A stretch of 64,000 nucleotides of DNA, from positions 62,001 to 126,000 of the forward strand of contig NZ_JAGGNU010000034.1 of NCBI RefSeq assembly GCF_018614915.1, in the 5' to 3' direction. Positions 1-8,594 of this stretch are shown here, in pieces. The position numbers and the translations under genes were made by a program. This DNA comes from Variovorax paradoxus. GTDB lineage: Bacteria; Pseudomonadota; Gammaproteobacteria; Burkholderiales; Burkholderiaceae_C. Under the pieces are notes generated by a model, which saw only the letters and a list, made by a program, of their open reading frames with translations, was not told the DNA's origin and did no database searches. How positions within the stretch are numbered: position 1 is the first letter of the stretch; each line of letters starts with the position of its first letter.

Positions 1-843
1 TACAAGGCCCTGTCCGATCAGAACATCGCGCAGGTCCAGGCGTGCGTTTTCACTGGCGATACCGCGTGTGTAAGCAACGCGACGAAGGACGCCGCAAGCC
101 GAGCTGAAGTCCAGAACACCGCCCTGGATCCGTTCCAGCAAAACGTCCTCACGCAGCGGCAGACCAATGCGGGCACCAACAGCGTCACTGGCGGCAATGG
201 CGTGAGCGTCTCTGACCTGACGAAGGCTCAAGAGATCGCTGATTTCCGGCGCAACAATTGCAGCGGCCTCAGCACCGCCCAGTGCGACACGAAGGTTGTC
301 GATGCGATGAAGAATGGGCAGCTGGCCTGCGATGCCGTCAAGATGGAGGTGGGCGGCAACCTGAACATCGAGACGCTGCAGGACAGCACCAGCTACGCCA
401 GCAAGCAAAGCAGCAGCGGCCTGGACGTGAGCATCTGCGTGCCGCCCATCTGCTACGGCGAGTTCGTCACGGCGACGGTGGACTACTCCAAGCAGAAGGT
501 CAATCACAACTACCAGAGCGCCACCGGCCAAAGCGGCATCGTCGCGGGCAATGGCGGCTTCGACATCACCGTCAAGGGCAACACCGACTTGAAGGGCGGC
601 GCCATCACCAGCACGGCGCCGATCGACAAGAACAGCTTCACCACCGGCAGCCTGAGCACCAGCGACCTGGAGAACAAGCAGAGAACGAGTTCGAGCAGCA
701 CGGCGCTGAGCTTGACTGTGCCCGCGCGATCTCTGCATGCGCGCTTGACACCGCGAGCGAGACGAGGCCGGGGCACTAAATGGAAAGTGACCACTAGATG
801 GATGCTCTTGTACGTGACGGGCGATATCACCACCATGAGCTAG
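1..843 (+). pseudogene. 3' remnant of a filamentous haemagglutinin/CdiA-type gene
   Basis: The reading frame is open from base 1 and stops at TAG 841-843, so the gene begins upstream of the window. Two parts are visible. The first (bases 1 to about 330) encodes a Cys-containing, Asn/Gln-rich segment like the region after the repeats of CdiA-type proteins. The second (about 331-714) is a typical haemagglutinin repeat, with VGGNLNIETLQD, QSGIVAGNGGF and NTDLKGGAITST. In intact proteins such repeats lie before the C-terminal toxin region, so the order here looks inverted. The repeat homology stops abruptly after TALSL (about base 714), and the last roughly 42 codons are Arg-rich and look like read-through into unrelated DNA. 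I read it as a recombined fragment rather than a working adhesin or toxin. Confidence 0.6.
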
Positions 844-857
844 CGTCCGCAGGCTCC

Positions 858-1517
858 TCAGCGATACGACAACACCAACCCATGCACCAGCCGCGTCCAC
901 CCGTCCAGCATCACGAACAGCAGCAGCTTGAAGGGCAGGGAGATGGTGGTCGGCGCGATCATCGACATGCCGAGCGCGAGCAGCACGGTGGCGACGATCA
1001 GGTCGACCACCACGAACACCAGGTAGATGATGAAGCCGATCTGGAAGGCCCGTGTCAGCTCGCTCAGCGTGAAGCTGGGCACCAGCACCATGAAGTCGTC
1101 GGCCTGCAGCTGCTCGGCCCTGGCCTTGGGCCAGATGTTGGAGGCTGACTTCAGGAAGAACTGCCGCTCGCGCTCGTGCGTGTGCTTCTGCAGGAACTCC
1201 TTCAGCGGCGCCTTCGCGGCGTCGAGCACGGCGACGATGTCGTTGAGCCCTTCGCCCTTGGCGCCGAAGCTGCGCTTCTGCAGCGCATCGCCGACGTCCA
1301 TGCCCACGGGCGCCATGATGTAGACCGACAGGATGATCGCGATGCCGTTGAGCACCATGTTGGGCGGCGTCTGCTGCAGGCCGAGCGCGGTGCGCAGCAG
1401 GCCGAAGACGATGACGAGCTTGGTGTAGCTGGTCACCATCAGCGCGACGAAGGGCGCGACGCCGAAGGCGACGATCAGCGCGACCAGCGTGAGAGGTTCT
1501 GGAAGTCCGCCTTGCAT
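858..1517 (-). CDS. sctR: T3SS export apparatus protein SctR
   Basis: This 219-residue inner-membrane protein belongs to the FliP/SctR family, the core of the export gate (five SctR, four SctS and one SctT per machine). It has the family architecture: two hydrophobic segments at residues 8-75, a polar loop containing the DFMVLVPSFTLSELTRAFQIGF signature in its second half, and two C-terminal membrane helices ending near VMLDGWTRL. The length is usual (about 215-220). It lies 13 bases after sctQ on the minus strand, separated from sctS and sctT, which are on the plus strand; most systems keep R-S-T together. Its stop is only 14 bases from the haemagglutinin fragment, marking the left edge of the cluster. 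Confidence 0.95.
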   Translation of the reverse strand: MQGGLPEPLTLVALIVAFGVAPFVALMVTSYTKLVIVFGLLRTALGLQQTPPNMVLNGIAIILSVYIMAPVGMDVGDALQKRSFGAKGEGLNDIVAVLDAAKAPLKEFLQKHTHERERQFFLKSASNIWPKARAEQLQADDFMVLVPSFTLSELTRAFQIGFIIYLVFVVVDLIVATVLLALGMSMIAPTTISLPFKLLLFVMLDGWTRLVHGLVLSYR

Positions 1518-1530
1518 CTGGAGCCCCGGC

Positions 1531-2649
1531 TCAGACTTCGCCGGGCGCGAACTCCGACACGCGCACGCCCAGCCGGTCTCCCACCGCGACCAGGTAGCCC
1601 TTGCCCAGCACGTTGCCGTGCGCCAGGATGCGCACCGGGCTGCGGTTGAGCGGCTGCCCGAGCTCGAACACGTGGCCGGCGCGGATGCTCTTCAGTTCGC
1701 CGAGCGACAGCGACAGGTCGCCGACTTCGAAGCGCAGCGTCACCTCCAGTGCATCGAGCCGGTCGATCGGCAGGTTGGCGCTGTCGGCGGCATCGGCGGA
1801 ACGGGCGGGCGTGTCTGGCGTCATGGGACTGTCTCTCGATTGCTGAACTGTGATGCGCGAGCCCTCCGCGAAAGCCGTGAGCTGTCGCCCCGCGGGGCCT
1901 CCCAGCGCGGCCGTGACCACGATCGCGGCGCCCGACGAGCTCCATTGCTCGATGCCGACGATGTCGCCGGGACGGATGCTCGTGATCTCGCGCAGCGCGA
2001 TCGGCGTGCTGCCGAGCAGGAAGTGGACGGGCAGGCGCAGCGCGTCGAATGCATCGGTCGCACCCGCCGCGCGCGCGACGGCGCCGGCCGGCACCAGCGC
2101 GTCGAGCGTGGCCGCGTCCTCGAACTGCACGAAGCCGCACAGCACCGCGCCCTCGTCCGACGGCGTGGCGACGAAGAAGGCCGCGCGTTCGGGATCACAG
2201 GCGAGCGGCGCCTGCTCCCGTATTTCTTGTGCTTCTCGTGTCTCTCGCGCTTCGGCTTCGGAAGGCTGCCATTCGAAATGCAGGCGCAATGCCTTCTCCA
2301 GCGCATCTATCACCGGATGCAGCGCGTCGGCGAGGAGGATGTAGCGCAGCTCGCGCGGCAGCAGGTCGATGCGGCGTTCGCCCAGCAGGGCCTGCGTGCT
2401 CGGCGCGTCCAGCGCCAGGTGGCCGACATGCGCGCCGAGCCTGAAGCGATAGCTCTCGCGCGCGATCTGCCCGAGTGTCGCATCGTGCTTCCAGCGAAGC
2501 CGATAGGCGGTGCCGCGCGCGCTGACTTCGCGCGGCGGCGCGGCGGCGTACAGGCGATTGAGCGCGCGCACGCCGGCAGCGTCGGCGCGGGGCAGCGCAC
2601 GCGCCTGGCCGAGCTCCGTTACTGCGGCTTCATCGGCCAGTGGCGGCAT
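1531..2649 (-). CDS. sctQ: T3SS cytoplasmic sorting-platform (C-ring) protein SctQ
   Basis: This 372-residue protein is the sorting-platform component that links the SctN-SctL ATPase assembly to SctK and SctD. The C-terminal 75 or so residues form a clear SpoA domain (IDRLDALEVTLRFEVG, then GELKSIRAGHVFELGQ, LGKGYLVAVGDRLGVRV). The N-terminal 280 residues are poorly conserved, as is usual. I see no sharp internal ribosome site and start for the separate C-terminal SctQ product made in some systems, but cannot exclude one. It is the first gene of the leftward sctQ-sctR unit, transcribed divergently from sctV. The first in-frame ATG downstream of the divergent region is used as the start. Confidence 0.9.
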   Translation of the reverse strand: MPPLADEAAVTELGQARALPRADAAGVRALNRLYAAAPPREVSARGTAYRLRWKHDATLGQIARESYRFRLGAHVGHLALDAPSTQALLGERRIDLLPRELRYILLADALHPVIDALEKALRLHFEWQPSEAEARETREAQEIREQAPLACDPERAAFFVATPSDEGAVLCGFVQFEDAATLDALVPAGAVARAAGATDAFDALRLPVHFLLGSTPIALREITSIRPGDIVGIEQWSSSGAAIVVTAALGGPAGRQLTAFAEGSRITVQQSRDSPMTPDTPARSADAADSANLPIDRLDALEVTLRFEVGDLSLSLGELKSIRAGHVFELGQPLNRSPVRILAHGNVLGKGYLVAVGDRLGVRVSEFAPGEV

Positions 2650-2863
2650 GCATGCTTTCGTTGAACAAATCGCTAGGTCCGGTCACTGTCCACATACCTC
2701 GAAGCCATGCATACACCTCTTGCATCGGGACGCGCAGCTTAGCCAATGGAAGGTATCGCAGGTAGTACGCAAATGCGTAGTGCCGTGCACGCGACAAGTT
2801 CCTCGCGCCTACGAGAACTCGTGGTTGCCGTGAATGGATGGCGCCGCTTAGAGTGCGCCGCGG

Positions 2864-2879
2864 CGTGACTTTTTTCACG
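2864..2879. promoter_or_regulatory. CRP/FNR-like palindrome upstream of sctV
   Basis: CGTGA-N6-TCACG has the half-sites and spacing of the CRP consensus TGTGA-N6-TCACA, differing only at the two outermost bases. It lies about 70 bases before the sctV start, a position suited to class I or II activation. Whether a CRP/Vfr/Clp-type protein binds is inference. Confidence 0.4.
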
Positions 2880-2896
2880 TTCGGTTCCAGTTCGGT
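2879..2896 (+). repeat. GTTCGGT direct repeat with 11-bp period upstream of sctV
   Basis: GTTCGGT occurs at 2879-2885 and 2890-2896, separated by TCCA, so the copies lie on the same face of the helix. This is typical of direct-repeat activator sites. It overlaps the last base of the CRP-like palindrome and ends about 50 bases before the sctV ATG. Confidence 0.4.
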
Positions 2897-2947
2897 GCGA
2901 CGCGCACAGCCACCACAACTCCAAGAAACCCAATAGGCAAGGACGCA

Positions 2948-5020
2948 ATGGCGAGCCCCTCGCGATCTCTAGAGCCCTACCGTGGCGGCGTGCGCGACCT
3001 GCTCGGCAATGCCGGCCGCTACAACGATCTGCTGCTCGCGGGCCTGCTCGTGGTGGTGGTGGCGCTGTTCGTATTGCCGCTGCCGACGCCGCTGCTCGAC
3101 CTGCTGATCGCCGCCAACCTGGCCGTGAGCCTGGTGCTGCTGATCGTCGCGATGTACGTGCCCTCGGCGCTGTCGCTGTCGACCTTTCCCTCGCTGCTGC
3201 TGTTCACCACGCTGTTCCGGCTCGCGCTCAACATCGCGTCGACCAAGCTGATCCTGCTGCACGCCAACGCGGGCCACATCATCGACACCTTCGGCAAGCT
3301 GATCGTCGGCAACAACGTGGTGGTCGGCGGCGTGGTCTTCCTGATCATCGCGATCGTCCAGTTCATCGTGATCGCCAAGGGCTCGGAGCGCGTGGCCGAG
3401 GTGGCGGCGCGCTTCGCGCTCGATGCGATGCCGGGCAAGCAGATGAGCATCGACGCCGACGTGCGCGCCGGCGCGCTGTCTTCGGCGCAGGCGCAGAAGC
3501 GCCGCCAGCTGCTGGAACAGGAATGCCAGCTCCACGGCGCGATGGACGGCGCGATGAAGTTCGTCAAGGGCGACGCCATCGCGGCCATCGTGATCGCGCT
3601 GGTCAACATCCTGGCCGGCATCGCGATCGGCACGCTGATGCACGAGATGAGCCTCGGCGCGGCGCTGCAGCGCTATGCGATCCTGACGGTGGGCGACGGC
3701 ATGGTGTCGCAGATCCCGTCGCTCCTGGTGTCGATCGCGGCGGGCATCGTCATCACGCGCGTCAGCACAGGCGACCGCCGCGATACGCAGCTGGCGCACC
3801 AGATCGGCGAGCAGCTGATGGCCCATCCGCGCGCGCTGATCATCGCCGGCCTTGCGGTGGCCAGCTTCCTGGTCGTGCCCGGTTTTCCGAAGTGGGTGTT
3901 CGGCCTGCTCGCCGCGATCATCCTCGGCCTCGGCTTCACGATGCGCATGCTGCAGAAGCAGCGGCATACGCCGGACTGGATCTCGCACAGCGAAGGCATG
4001 GCCACCGAAGCGACCGAGGGCGACCACGCGATCGCGGCGCCGCTCGCGGTGCGCCTGGCTGCCGACCTGCGCGGCACGATCGACCGCTACGCGCTCGACC
4101 AGCACCTCGCCGGCGTGAAGACCGCGGTCGAATCCGACTTGGGCCCGGTGTTCCCGCGGCTGCAGCTCGCCTACGCCGACGGCCTGCCCGTGCACGGCTA
4201 CCAGGTGCTGGTGCACGACGTCGCGGTGTCCGAAGGCAGGCTCAAGCCGGCCTGGCTGCTGCTCGATCCGGCGGAGGCGGCCGCGCCGCCGGCCGATGCG
4301 GAAGTCGCCGAGCCCTTCGGACCCTTTGCGCGCGTGGTGTGGGTGCCCGGCGCGCAGGCCGGCCTCAAGGCCTGGAACAACGAGGAAGTCATCGGCCTGC
4401 ACCTCGAGCACGCGGTGCGCCGCAACGTGCGCGAGTTGATCGGCCTGCAGGAGGTGCAGCGCCTGCTGCATTCGGTGCAGCGCGATGCGCCCGAGCTGGC
4501 GGCCGAGGTGTCGCGCGTGGCCTCGCCCCAGCGCATCGCCGAGGTGCTGCGCCGGCTGCTGCAGGAGGGCATCCCGATCCGCAACCTCCACGCCATCTTC
4601 GAGTGCCTGGCGATCTGGGCGCCGAAGGAGCAGGACGCGATTGCGCTGACCGAGCTGGTGCGCATCCACCTCGGCCGCTACATCACCAGCCGCTACGTCG
4701 GCGCGAACCGGCAGCTCGAAGCCATCCTGTTCGAGTCCAGCCTGCTGGAGCGGGTGCAGAACGCGATCGAGCGTTCGCCGCGCGGCAACCTGCTGCTCTT
4801 GAGCCCGGCGGTCACGCAGGATGTGCGCGAGCAGGTGCGCCGCATCCTCGGCTCGACCGCGAATCGCGTGGTGGCCATCGCCTCGTCGGACGTGCGCCGC
4901 TACGTCAAGACGCTGATCGAGCCGGTGGCGCCGCAGCTCGCCGTGCTGTCCTACCAGGAAGTCGACGAAGACGTGGCCCTGCAGCCGGTGGGCTGGGTCA
5001 CCAATCCGCAAGCCCATTGA
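2948..5020 (+). CDS. sctV: T3SS major export gate protein SctV
   Basis: This 690-residue FlhA/SctV-family protein forms the nonameric export gate. The N-terminal half (residues about 25-330) contains some seven or eight membrane segments with the family signature around FPSLLLFTTLFRLALNIAST and the cytoplasmic-loop GxNxVVGGVVFLI and RFALDAMPGKQMSID motifs. The C-terminal half is the soluble ring domain that receives chaperone-cargo complexes. Length and motif order are normal for the family. The start at 2948 is preceded by AAGGA at suitable spacing. It is the first gene of the long rightward T3SS transcription unit and lies 18 bases before sctS. Confidence 0.97.
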   Translation: MASPSRSLEPYRGGVRDLLGNAGRYNDLLLAGLLVVVVALFVLPLPTPLLDLLIAANLAVSLVLLIVAMYVPSALSLSTFPSLLLFTTLFRLALNIASTKLILLHANAGHIIDTFGKLIVGNNVVVGGVVFLIIAIVQFIVIAKGSERVAEVAARFALDAMPGKQMSIDADVRAGALSSAQAQKRRQLLEQECQLHGAMDGAMKFVKGDAIAAIVIALVNILAGIAIGTLMHEMSLGAALQRYAILTVGDGMVSQIPSLLVSIAAGIVITRVSTGDRRDTQLAHQIGEQLMAHPRALIIAGLAVASFLVVPGFPKWVFGLLAAIILGLGFTMRMLQKQRHTPDWISHSEGMATEATEGDHAIAAPLAVRLAADLRGTIDRYALDQHLAGVKTAVESDLGPVFPRLQLAYADGLPVHGYQVLVHDVAVSEGRLKPAWLLLDPAEAAAPPADAEVAEPFGPFARVVWVPGAQAGLKAWNNEEVIGLHLEHAVRRNVRELIGLQEVQRLLHSVQRDAPELAAEVSRVASPQRIAEVLRRLLQEGIPIRNLHAIFECLAIWAPKEQDAIALTELVRIHLGRYITSRYVGANRQLEAILFESSLLERVQNAIERSPRGNLLLLSPAVTQDVREQVRRILGSTANRVVAIASSDVRRYVKTLIEPVAPQLAVLSYQEVDEDVALQPVGWVTNPQAH

Positions 5021-5038
5021 TGAACCACGACCCGTGCC

Positions 5039-5305
5039 ATGACCCCGCAGAACATCCTGGACATCACGCGCGAAGGCCTGCTCCTCGTGCTGTGGATCTC
5101 GCTGCCGGTGGTGGTGGTGGCGACGCTCACCGCGCTCATCGTGGCGGTGCTGCAGGCCGTCACGCAGGTGCAGGACCAGAGCATCGGCCAGTCGATCCGG
5201 CTGATCGCGGTCATGGTGGCGATCATCGCCACCGCGGGCTGGCTGGGCCGCGACGTGATGCGTTTCGCCGAGCGTGCCTTCCACACGCTGAGCTCCTTGC
5301 CATGA
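5039..5305 (+). CDS. sctS: T3SS export apparatus protein SctS
   Basis: An 88-residue protein of the FliQ/SctS family with two membrane helices (about 14-39 and 52-72) joined by a short loop containing QAVTQVQDQSI, the family hallmark. Four copies surround the SctR pore. The stop overlaps the sctC start (ATGA at 5302-5305), indicating translational coupling. Its place directly behind sctV rather than behind sctR shows that the usual Q-R-S block has been split. Confidence 0.95.
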   Translation: MTPQNILDITREGLLLVLWISLPVVVVATLTALIVAVLQAVTQVQDQSIGQSIRLIAVMVAIIATAGWLGRDVMRFAERAFHTLSSLP

Positions 5306-7071
5306 TCGCCGCGCGACTCGATCTCCTGCGGCGGCGCGCCTTCCTGCTGCTCGGTGGCGCGATGCTGCTGCTCGCCGCCGCGCAGCAGCACAGCGCGGCG
5401 GCCGAACTGCGCTGGGGCAGCAACCGGCCGTTCCAGATCGTCGCCAACGAGAAGCCGCTGCCGGACTTCCTGCGCGAGCTGGCCTCGTCGCAGGGCGTCA
5501 CGGCGGTGATCGATCCCAAGGTCGGCGGCGTCATCAGCGGCAAGTTCTCGGGCCCGGCGCAGAACATCCTCAACAGCGTGTGCTCGGTCAACGGGCTGAC
5601 CTGGTATTTCGACGGCGCCTTCCTCTTTGTCGATCCGGCCGCCGACGCGAAGAGCGAGGTGCTGCAGATCGCCTCCGAGAACGCCGGCCGCATCGCCGAG
5701 ACCCTGGTGCGGCTGCGCATCTCCGACGAGCGCTACCCGCTGCGCATCAGCGAAAGCGACGCCAGCGTCTACGTGACGGGGCCGCGGCGCTACGTCGAGA
5801 TGGTGCGCCAGGCGGTGAGGCTCGCCGACCAGAAGACCGCGCTGGCCGACGGCGCCGAGATCCGGCTGTTCCCGCTCAGGTACGCGTGGGCCTCCGACTT
5901 CAAGATCAACCGCTCGGGCAAGGAAACCGTCATCCCCGGCGTGGCCAACGTGCTGCGCAGCCTCTACGGCCGCAGCACCAACCAGGCGGCGGGCGCCGGC
6001 GGGCGCGCGCCCAACGCGCCGTTCTCGGTCGGGCCCAACCGGCAGATCAAGCTGCGCAGCGGCGAATCGATCAACGCGCCGCGCATCGACATGCCGGGCT
6101 TCGCTCCGAGCGGCGAAGCGGGCGACGGCGCCGCCGTGGCGAGCTTCGGCAACGAGCTGCCGCAGTTCCAGGCCGACACGCGCATGAACGCCGTGCTGGT
6201 GCGCGACCGGCCCGACCGCATGGCGCAGTACGAGCGCCTGATCCAGTCGATGGACGTGCGCCCGCGCCTGGTCGAGATCGAGGTCACGATCATGGACATC
6301 AGCTCCGACAACCTCAGCAGCCTGGGGGTCGACTGGCGCCTGCACGGCCGCCACGGCGACTTCCAGACCGGCCGCGGCGACCGCGGGCCGCTCACCTGGG
6401 ATGGCTCCGGCAGCGAGGCGGGCCAGATCGGCGGCGTCAACGCGCAGGGCCTGCCGACCACGCCGCTGGGCGCGATGTTCACCGCCGCCATCGGCAACAG
6501 CGCGCGCAATTACTTGCTGGCGCGCGTGACCGCGCTGGCCAGCAACGGCGACGCCAACTTCGTCGCGCGCCCCAAGGTGATGACCCTGGACAACACCGAG
6601 GCCGTGCTGGAGAACCTGAGCGAGTTCTACGTGCGGGTCGACGGCTTCCAGGATGCGGGCTTGTTCAGCATCACCGCCGGCACCGCGGTGCGCGTGACGC
6701 CGCTGATCATCGACGAGAAGGCCGGCCGCGGCGTGATGATGTCGATCGACATCGTCGACGGCGACTTGAGCGCGCAGGCGGTGGACCGCATCCCGATCGT
6801 GCGCCGCCGCACCGTCAACACGCAGGCGCTGGTGGACGAGGGCGCGAGCCTGCTGATCGCCGGCTATTCGTCGGAAGAGAAGAGCAACGCGACCACCGGC
6901 GTGCCGCTGCTGAAGGACCTGCCCGGCGTCGGCAACCTCTTCAAGTTCGCCGACAAGAAGCAGGTCAACATGGAGCGCTTCTACCTGCTGACGCCGCGCC
7001 TGGTCGTGCCCGGCGCGACGGCATCGGCGCCGCTGGTGCCGAGCGCGCCGCTGTCGGGGCCCGGAGGCTGA
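5302..7071 (+). CDS. sctC: T3SS outer-membrane secretin SctC
   Basis: This 589-residue protein forms the outer-membrane ring. A signal peptide is visible at residues 1-34 (RRR, a hydrophobic stretch, then AAA). The N0/N1-type domains occupy about 40-200, followed by a long Gly/Ala-rich insert (about 215-290) and an N3-like segment. The secretin core at about 340-570 ends with the diagnostic VPLLKDLPGVGNLF and a final amphipathic strand. The length fits the T3SS secretin family. No pilotin lipoprotein gene is adjacent. It overlaps sctS by four bases and precedes sctD by two. Confidence 0.95.
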   Translation: MIAARLDLLRRRAFLLLGGAMLLLAAAQQHSAAAELRWGSNRPFQIVANEKPLPDFLRELASSQGVTAVIDPKVGGVISGKFSGPAQNILNSVCSVNGLTWYFDGAFLFVDPAADAKSEVLQIASENAGRIAETLVRLRISDERYPLRISESDASVYVTGPRRYVEMVRQAVRLADQKTALADGAEIRLFPLRYAWASDFKINRSGKETVIPGVANVLRSLYGRSTNQAAGAGGRAPNAPFSVGPNRQIKLRSGESINAPRIDMPGFAPSGEAGDGAAVASFGNELPQFQADTRMNAVLVRDRPDRMAQYERLIQSMDVRPRLVEIEVTIMDISSDNLSSLGVDWRLHGRHGDFQTGRGDRGPLTWDGSGSEAGQIGGVNAQGLPTTPLGAMFTAAIGNSARNYLLARVTALASNGDANFVARPKVMTLDNTEAVLENLSEFYVRVDGFQDAGLFSITAGTAVRVTPLIIDEKAGRGVMMSIDIVDGDLSAQAVDRIPIVRRRTVNTQALVDEGASLLIAGYSSEEKSNATTGVPLLKDLPGVGNLFKFADKKQVNMERFYLLTPRLVVPGATASAPLVPSAPLSGPGG

Positions 7072-7073
7072 GC

Positions 7074-8240
7074 ATGGACACCCAGCCCAGCGTCGACGAC
7101 ACCGCGCAAGGCGTGCAGGGCGTGGCGGCATCGGCCGCGGGCTGGTGCCTGCGCTTCCTGAGCGGCGCGGTGAAGGGGCGCACCATCGTGCTCAAGCCCG
7201 GCATCAACGTGCTGGGCTCGGGCGGCGAATGCGAGGTGATGCTGCCGGGCAGCGACGTGCTGCCGCGCCACCTGGTGTTCACGGTCGGCGAGCTGGTGGT
7301 GTCGATGCAGCGCCTGGGCACCGCCTCGGCGCGGCTCAACGGCGAAGAGATGCTGCAGCAGCGCCGCAGCGTGGTGGCGGGCGACATCGTGAGCGTCGGC
7401 CAGATCGACTTCCAGCTCGACCGCAGCTATCCCGCGAGTGCGCAGGAAGACCGCATGTTCGCGCCGGTCCGCGGCGCGCAGGCGGGCGTTGCCGGCGAAG
7501 TGCAGCAGCCGGCGCAGGGCGCCCGGCGGCTCGGCCTCTGGACCGGCGGCGTGCTGGGCCTGCTGGCGGTGCTCGGCCTGGCCGCCGTGTGGGTCGGCGG
7601 CGATGGCGGCAGGGCGGCAGGCCACGGCGCAAGCGTGAACCTGGCCGAGGTCGAGAAGGCGCTCGCGCCGTTCCCCGAGGTCGAGGTGGTCGCCGCGCCC
7701 GGCGGCCAGTTCAACGTCAAGGGCTACGTCGAATCGAAGCAGCGCCGCCAGACCCTGGAGCAGGCGATGGCACTCTTCGGCCGCAAGGTCAGCGTCAACG
7801 TGCATTCGGCCGAGGACATGGTCGAGCAGGCGCGCCGCTACGTCGGCGATCCGGGCGTGGCGGTCAGCTACGCGGGCCAGGGCCGGCTGGTGCTCAGCGG
7901 CACCGTGGAAGACGCGGCGGTGCGGCAGAAGATCCGGCGCCTCGGCGAAGACCTGCACCCTTCCGTGCTGGTCTCCGACAAGGTGCAGTACCGCGAGAAG
8001 CCGAAGACCGAGGACAAGGACGCCGACCTGCGCGCGCAGTGGGAAGGCTGGCAGAGCGTGCTGCCCGCGCGCATGGTGAGCATCACCGAGGACGGCAACG
8101 GCCTGCGCCACATCCAGCTGTCCAACGGCAACCGCTACTACGAAGGCTCCGTGCTGCGTTCCGGCGCCGAGCTCAAGCGCATCGACGCCGACGGGCTGGT
8201 CCTGAGCGGTGGCGTGCCCAACAAGAAGCCCGCGAGGTGA
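7074..8240 (+). CDS. sctD: T3SS inner-membrane ring protein SctD
   Basis: This 388-residue protein belongs to the SctD/PrgH/YscD family. A cytoplasmic FHA-like domain occupies residues 25-115 (GRTIVLKPGINVLGSGGECEV, with LPRHLVF). A single membrane helix lies at about 153-175, and a periplasmic ring-building region of BON/ring-motif repeats follows (residues about 185-385). The start ATG at 7074 follows a GGAGG at 7063-7067. It connects the SctQ/SctK sorting platform to the SctC secretin. No other gene lies between it and the needle candidate 137 bases downstream, but a GC-rich hairpin is present there. Confidence 0.88.
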   Translation: MDTQPSVDDTAQGVQGVAASAAGWCLRFLSGAVKGRTIVLKPGINVLGSGGECEVMLPGSDVLPRHLVFTVGELVVSMQRLGTASARLNGEEMLQQRRSVVAGDIVSVGQIDFQLDRSYPASAQEDRMFAPVRGAQAGVAGEVQQPAQGARRLGLWTGGVLGLLAVLGLAAVWVGGDGGRAAGHGASVNLAEVEKALAPFPEVEVVAAPGGQFNVKGYVESKQRRQTLEQAMALFGRKVSVNVHSAEDMVEQARRYVGDPGVAVSYAGQGRLVLSGTVEDAAVRQKIRRLGEDLHPSVLVSDKVQYREKPKTEDKDADLRAQWEGWQSVLPARMVSITEDGNGLRHIQLSNGNRYYEGSVLRSGAELKRIDADGLVLSGGVPNKKPAR

Positions 8241-8312
8241 TGAGATGACGGCCCCGTCCTCCTGCACCCGTGCCCCCGATTTCGTGCGGCGGTTCAGCGT
8301 CCGCGCGGAATG

Positions 8313-8333
8313 CCTCGTCCTTGCGGGACGAGG
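8313..8333 (+). other. Hairpin in the sctD-needle intergenic region
   Basis: CCTCGTCC (8313-8320) and GGACGAGG (8326-8333) form a perfect 8-bp stem with a TTGCG loop. It is not followed by a T tract, so it is more likely an RNA-processing or stabilising stem, or an operator, than a terminator. It lies 45 bases before the start of the needle candidate. Confidence 0.35.
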
Positions 8334-8377
8334 GCCTTCAACCCCAGTGAACCCCAACCTTTGACCAGGAGAGAAAC

Positions 8378-8584
8378 ATGGCAGGCTCAGTCGACAGCTC
8401 GATCCAGCAAATGAACCAGGCCGCGGCGGACAACGCCCGGCTGATGTCCGCCAGCATGGCGGCATCCACCGCCATCCAGGGCGCGGCATCCACCGCCCAC
8501 ACGGTGAACGGTGCCAGCGCCGCCGGCGGCGAAGTGGCCAAGTCCACCGGCAACGACATCCGCCAGTCGGCGAAGTCGTCCTGA
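8378..8584 (+). CDS. Putative T3SS needle/pilus subunit (SctF-like)
   Basis: A 68-residue protein, Ala/Ser/Asn-rich, without Cys or Trp and without signal peptide, predicted mostly helical. It starts MAGSVDSSIQQMNQAAADNARLM in outline and ends with Lys-Ser-Ser. Size, composition and position, in front of the rod gene sctI, fit the needle or Hrp-pilin subunit, a rapidly diverging family in which sequence similarity is often undetectable. A strong AGGAGAG site lies 7 bases before the ATG, and a strong intrinsic terminator follows immediately, both consistent with a protein needed in excess. The function is inferred from context. Confidence 0.6.
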   Translation: MAGSVDSSIQQMNQAAADNARLMSASMAASTAIQGAASTAHTVNGASAAGGEVAKSTGNDIRQSAKSS

Positions 8585-8594
8585 GGCAGCAGGT

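Larger units (their letters stand above)
2650..2947. promoter_or_regulatory. Divergent promoter region between sctQ and sctV
   Basis: This 298-base region has no convincing gene and separates the two T3SS transcription units. It holds three operator-like features: a perfect 6+2+6 palindrome at 2766-2779 (TACGCA-AA-TGCGTA), a CRP-like palindrome at 2864-2879 and a 7-base direct repeat at 2879-2896. It is less GC-rich than the genes on either side. I found neither a sigma-54-type GG/GC pair nor a canonical hrp or PIP box at the correct spacing. Confidence 0.6.

Noticed and set aside
2879..2896. hrpII/PIP-type box (TTCG-N16-TTCG or TTCGC-N15-TTCGC)
   Set aside because: The two TTCG words are separated by only seven bases and form an 11-bp-phased direct repeat, so the PIP-box definition is not met.
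3523..7071. A continuous frame from within sctV through sctC
   Set aside because: Only the part from 5302 encodes SctC. Upstream of that the frame is a +1 shadow of sctV and sctS, so it is not a fusion.
8313..8333. Intrinsic terminator after sctD
   Set aside because: The stem is good but no T tract follows; kept only as a hairpin.
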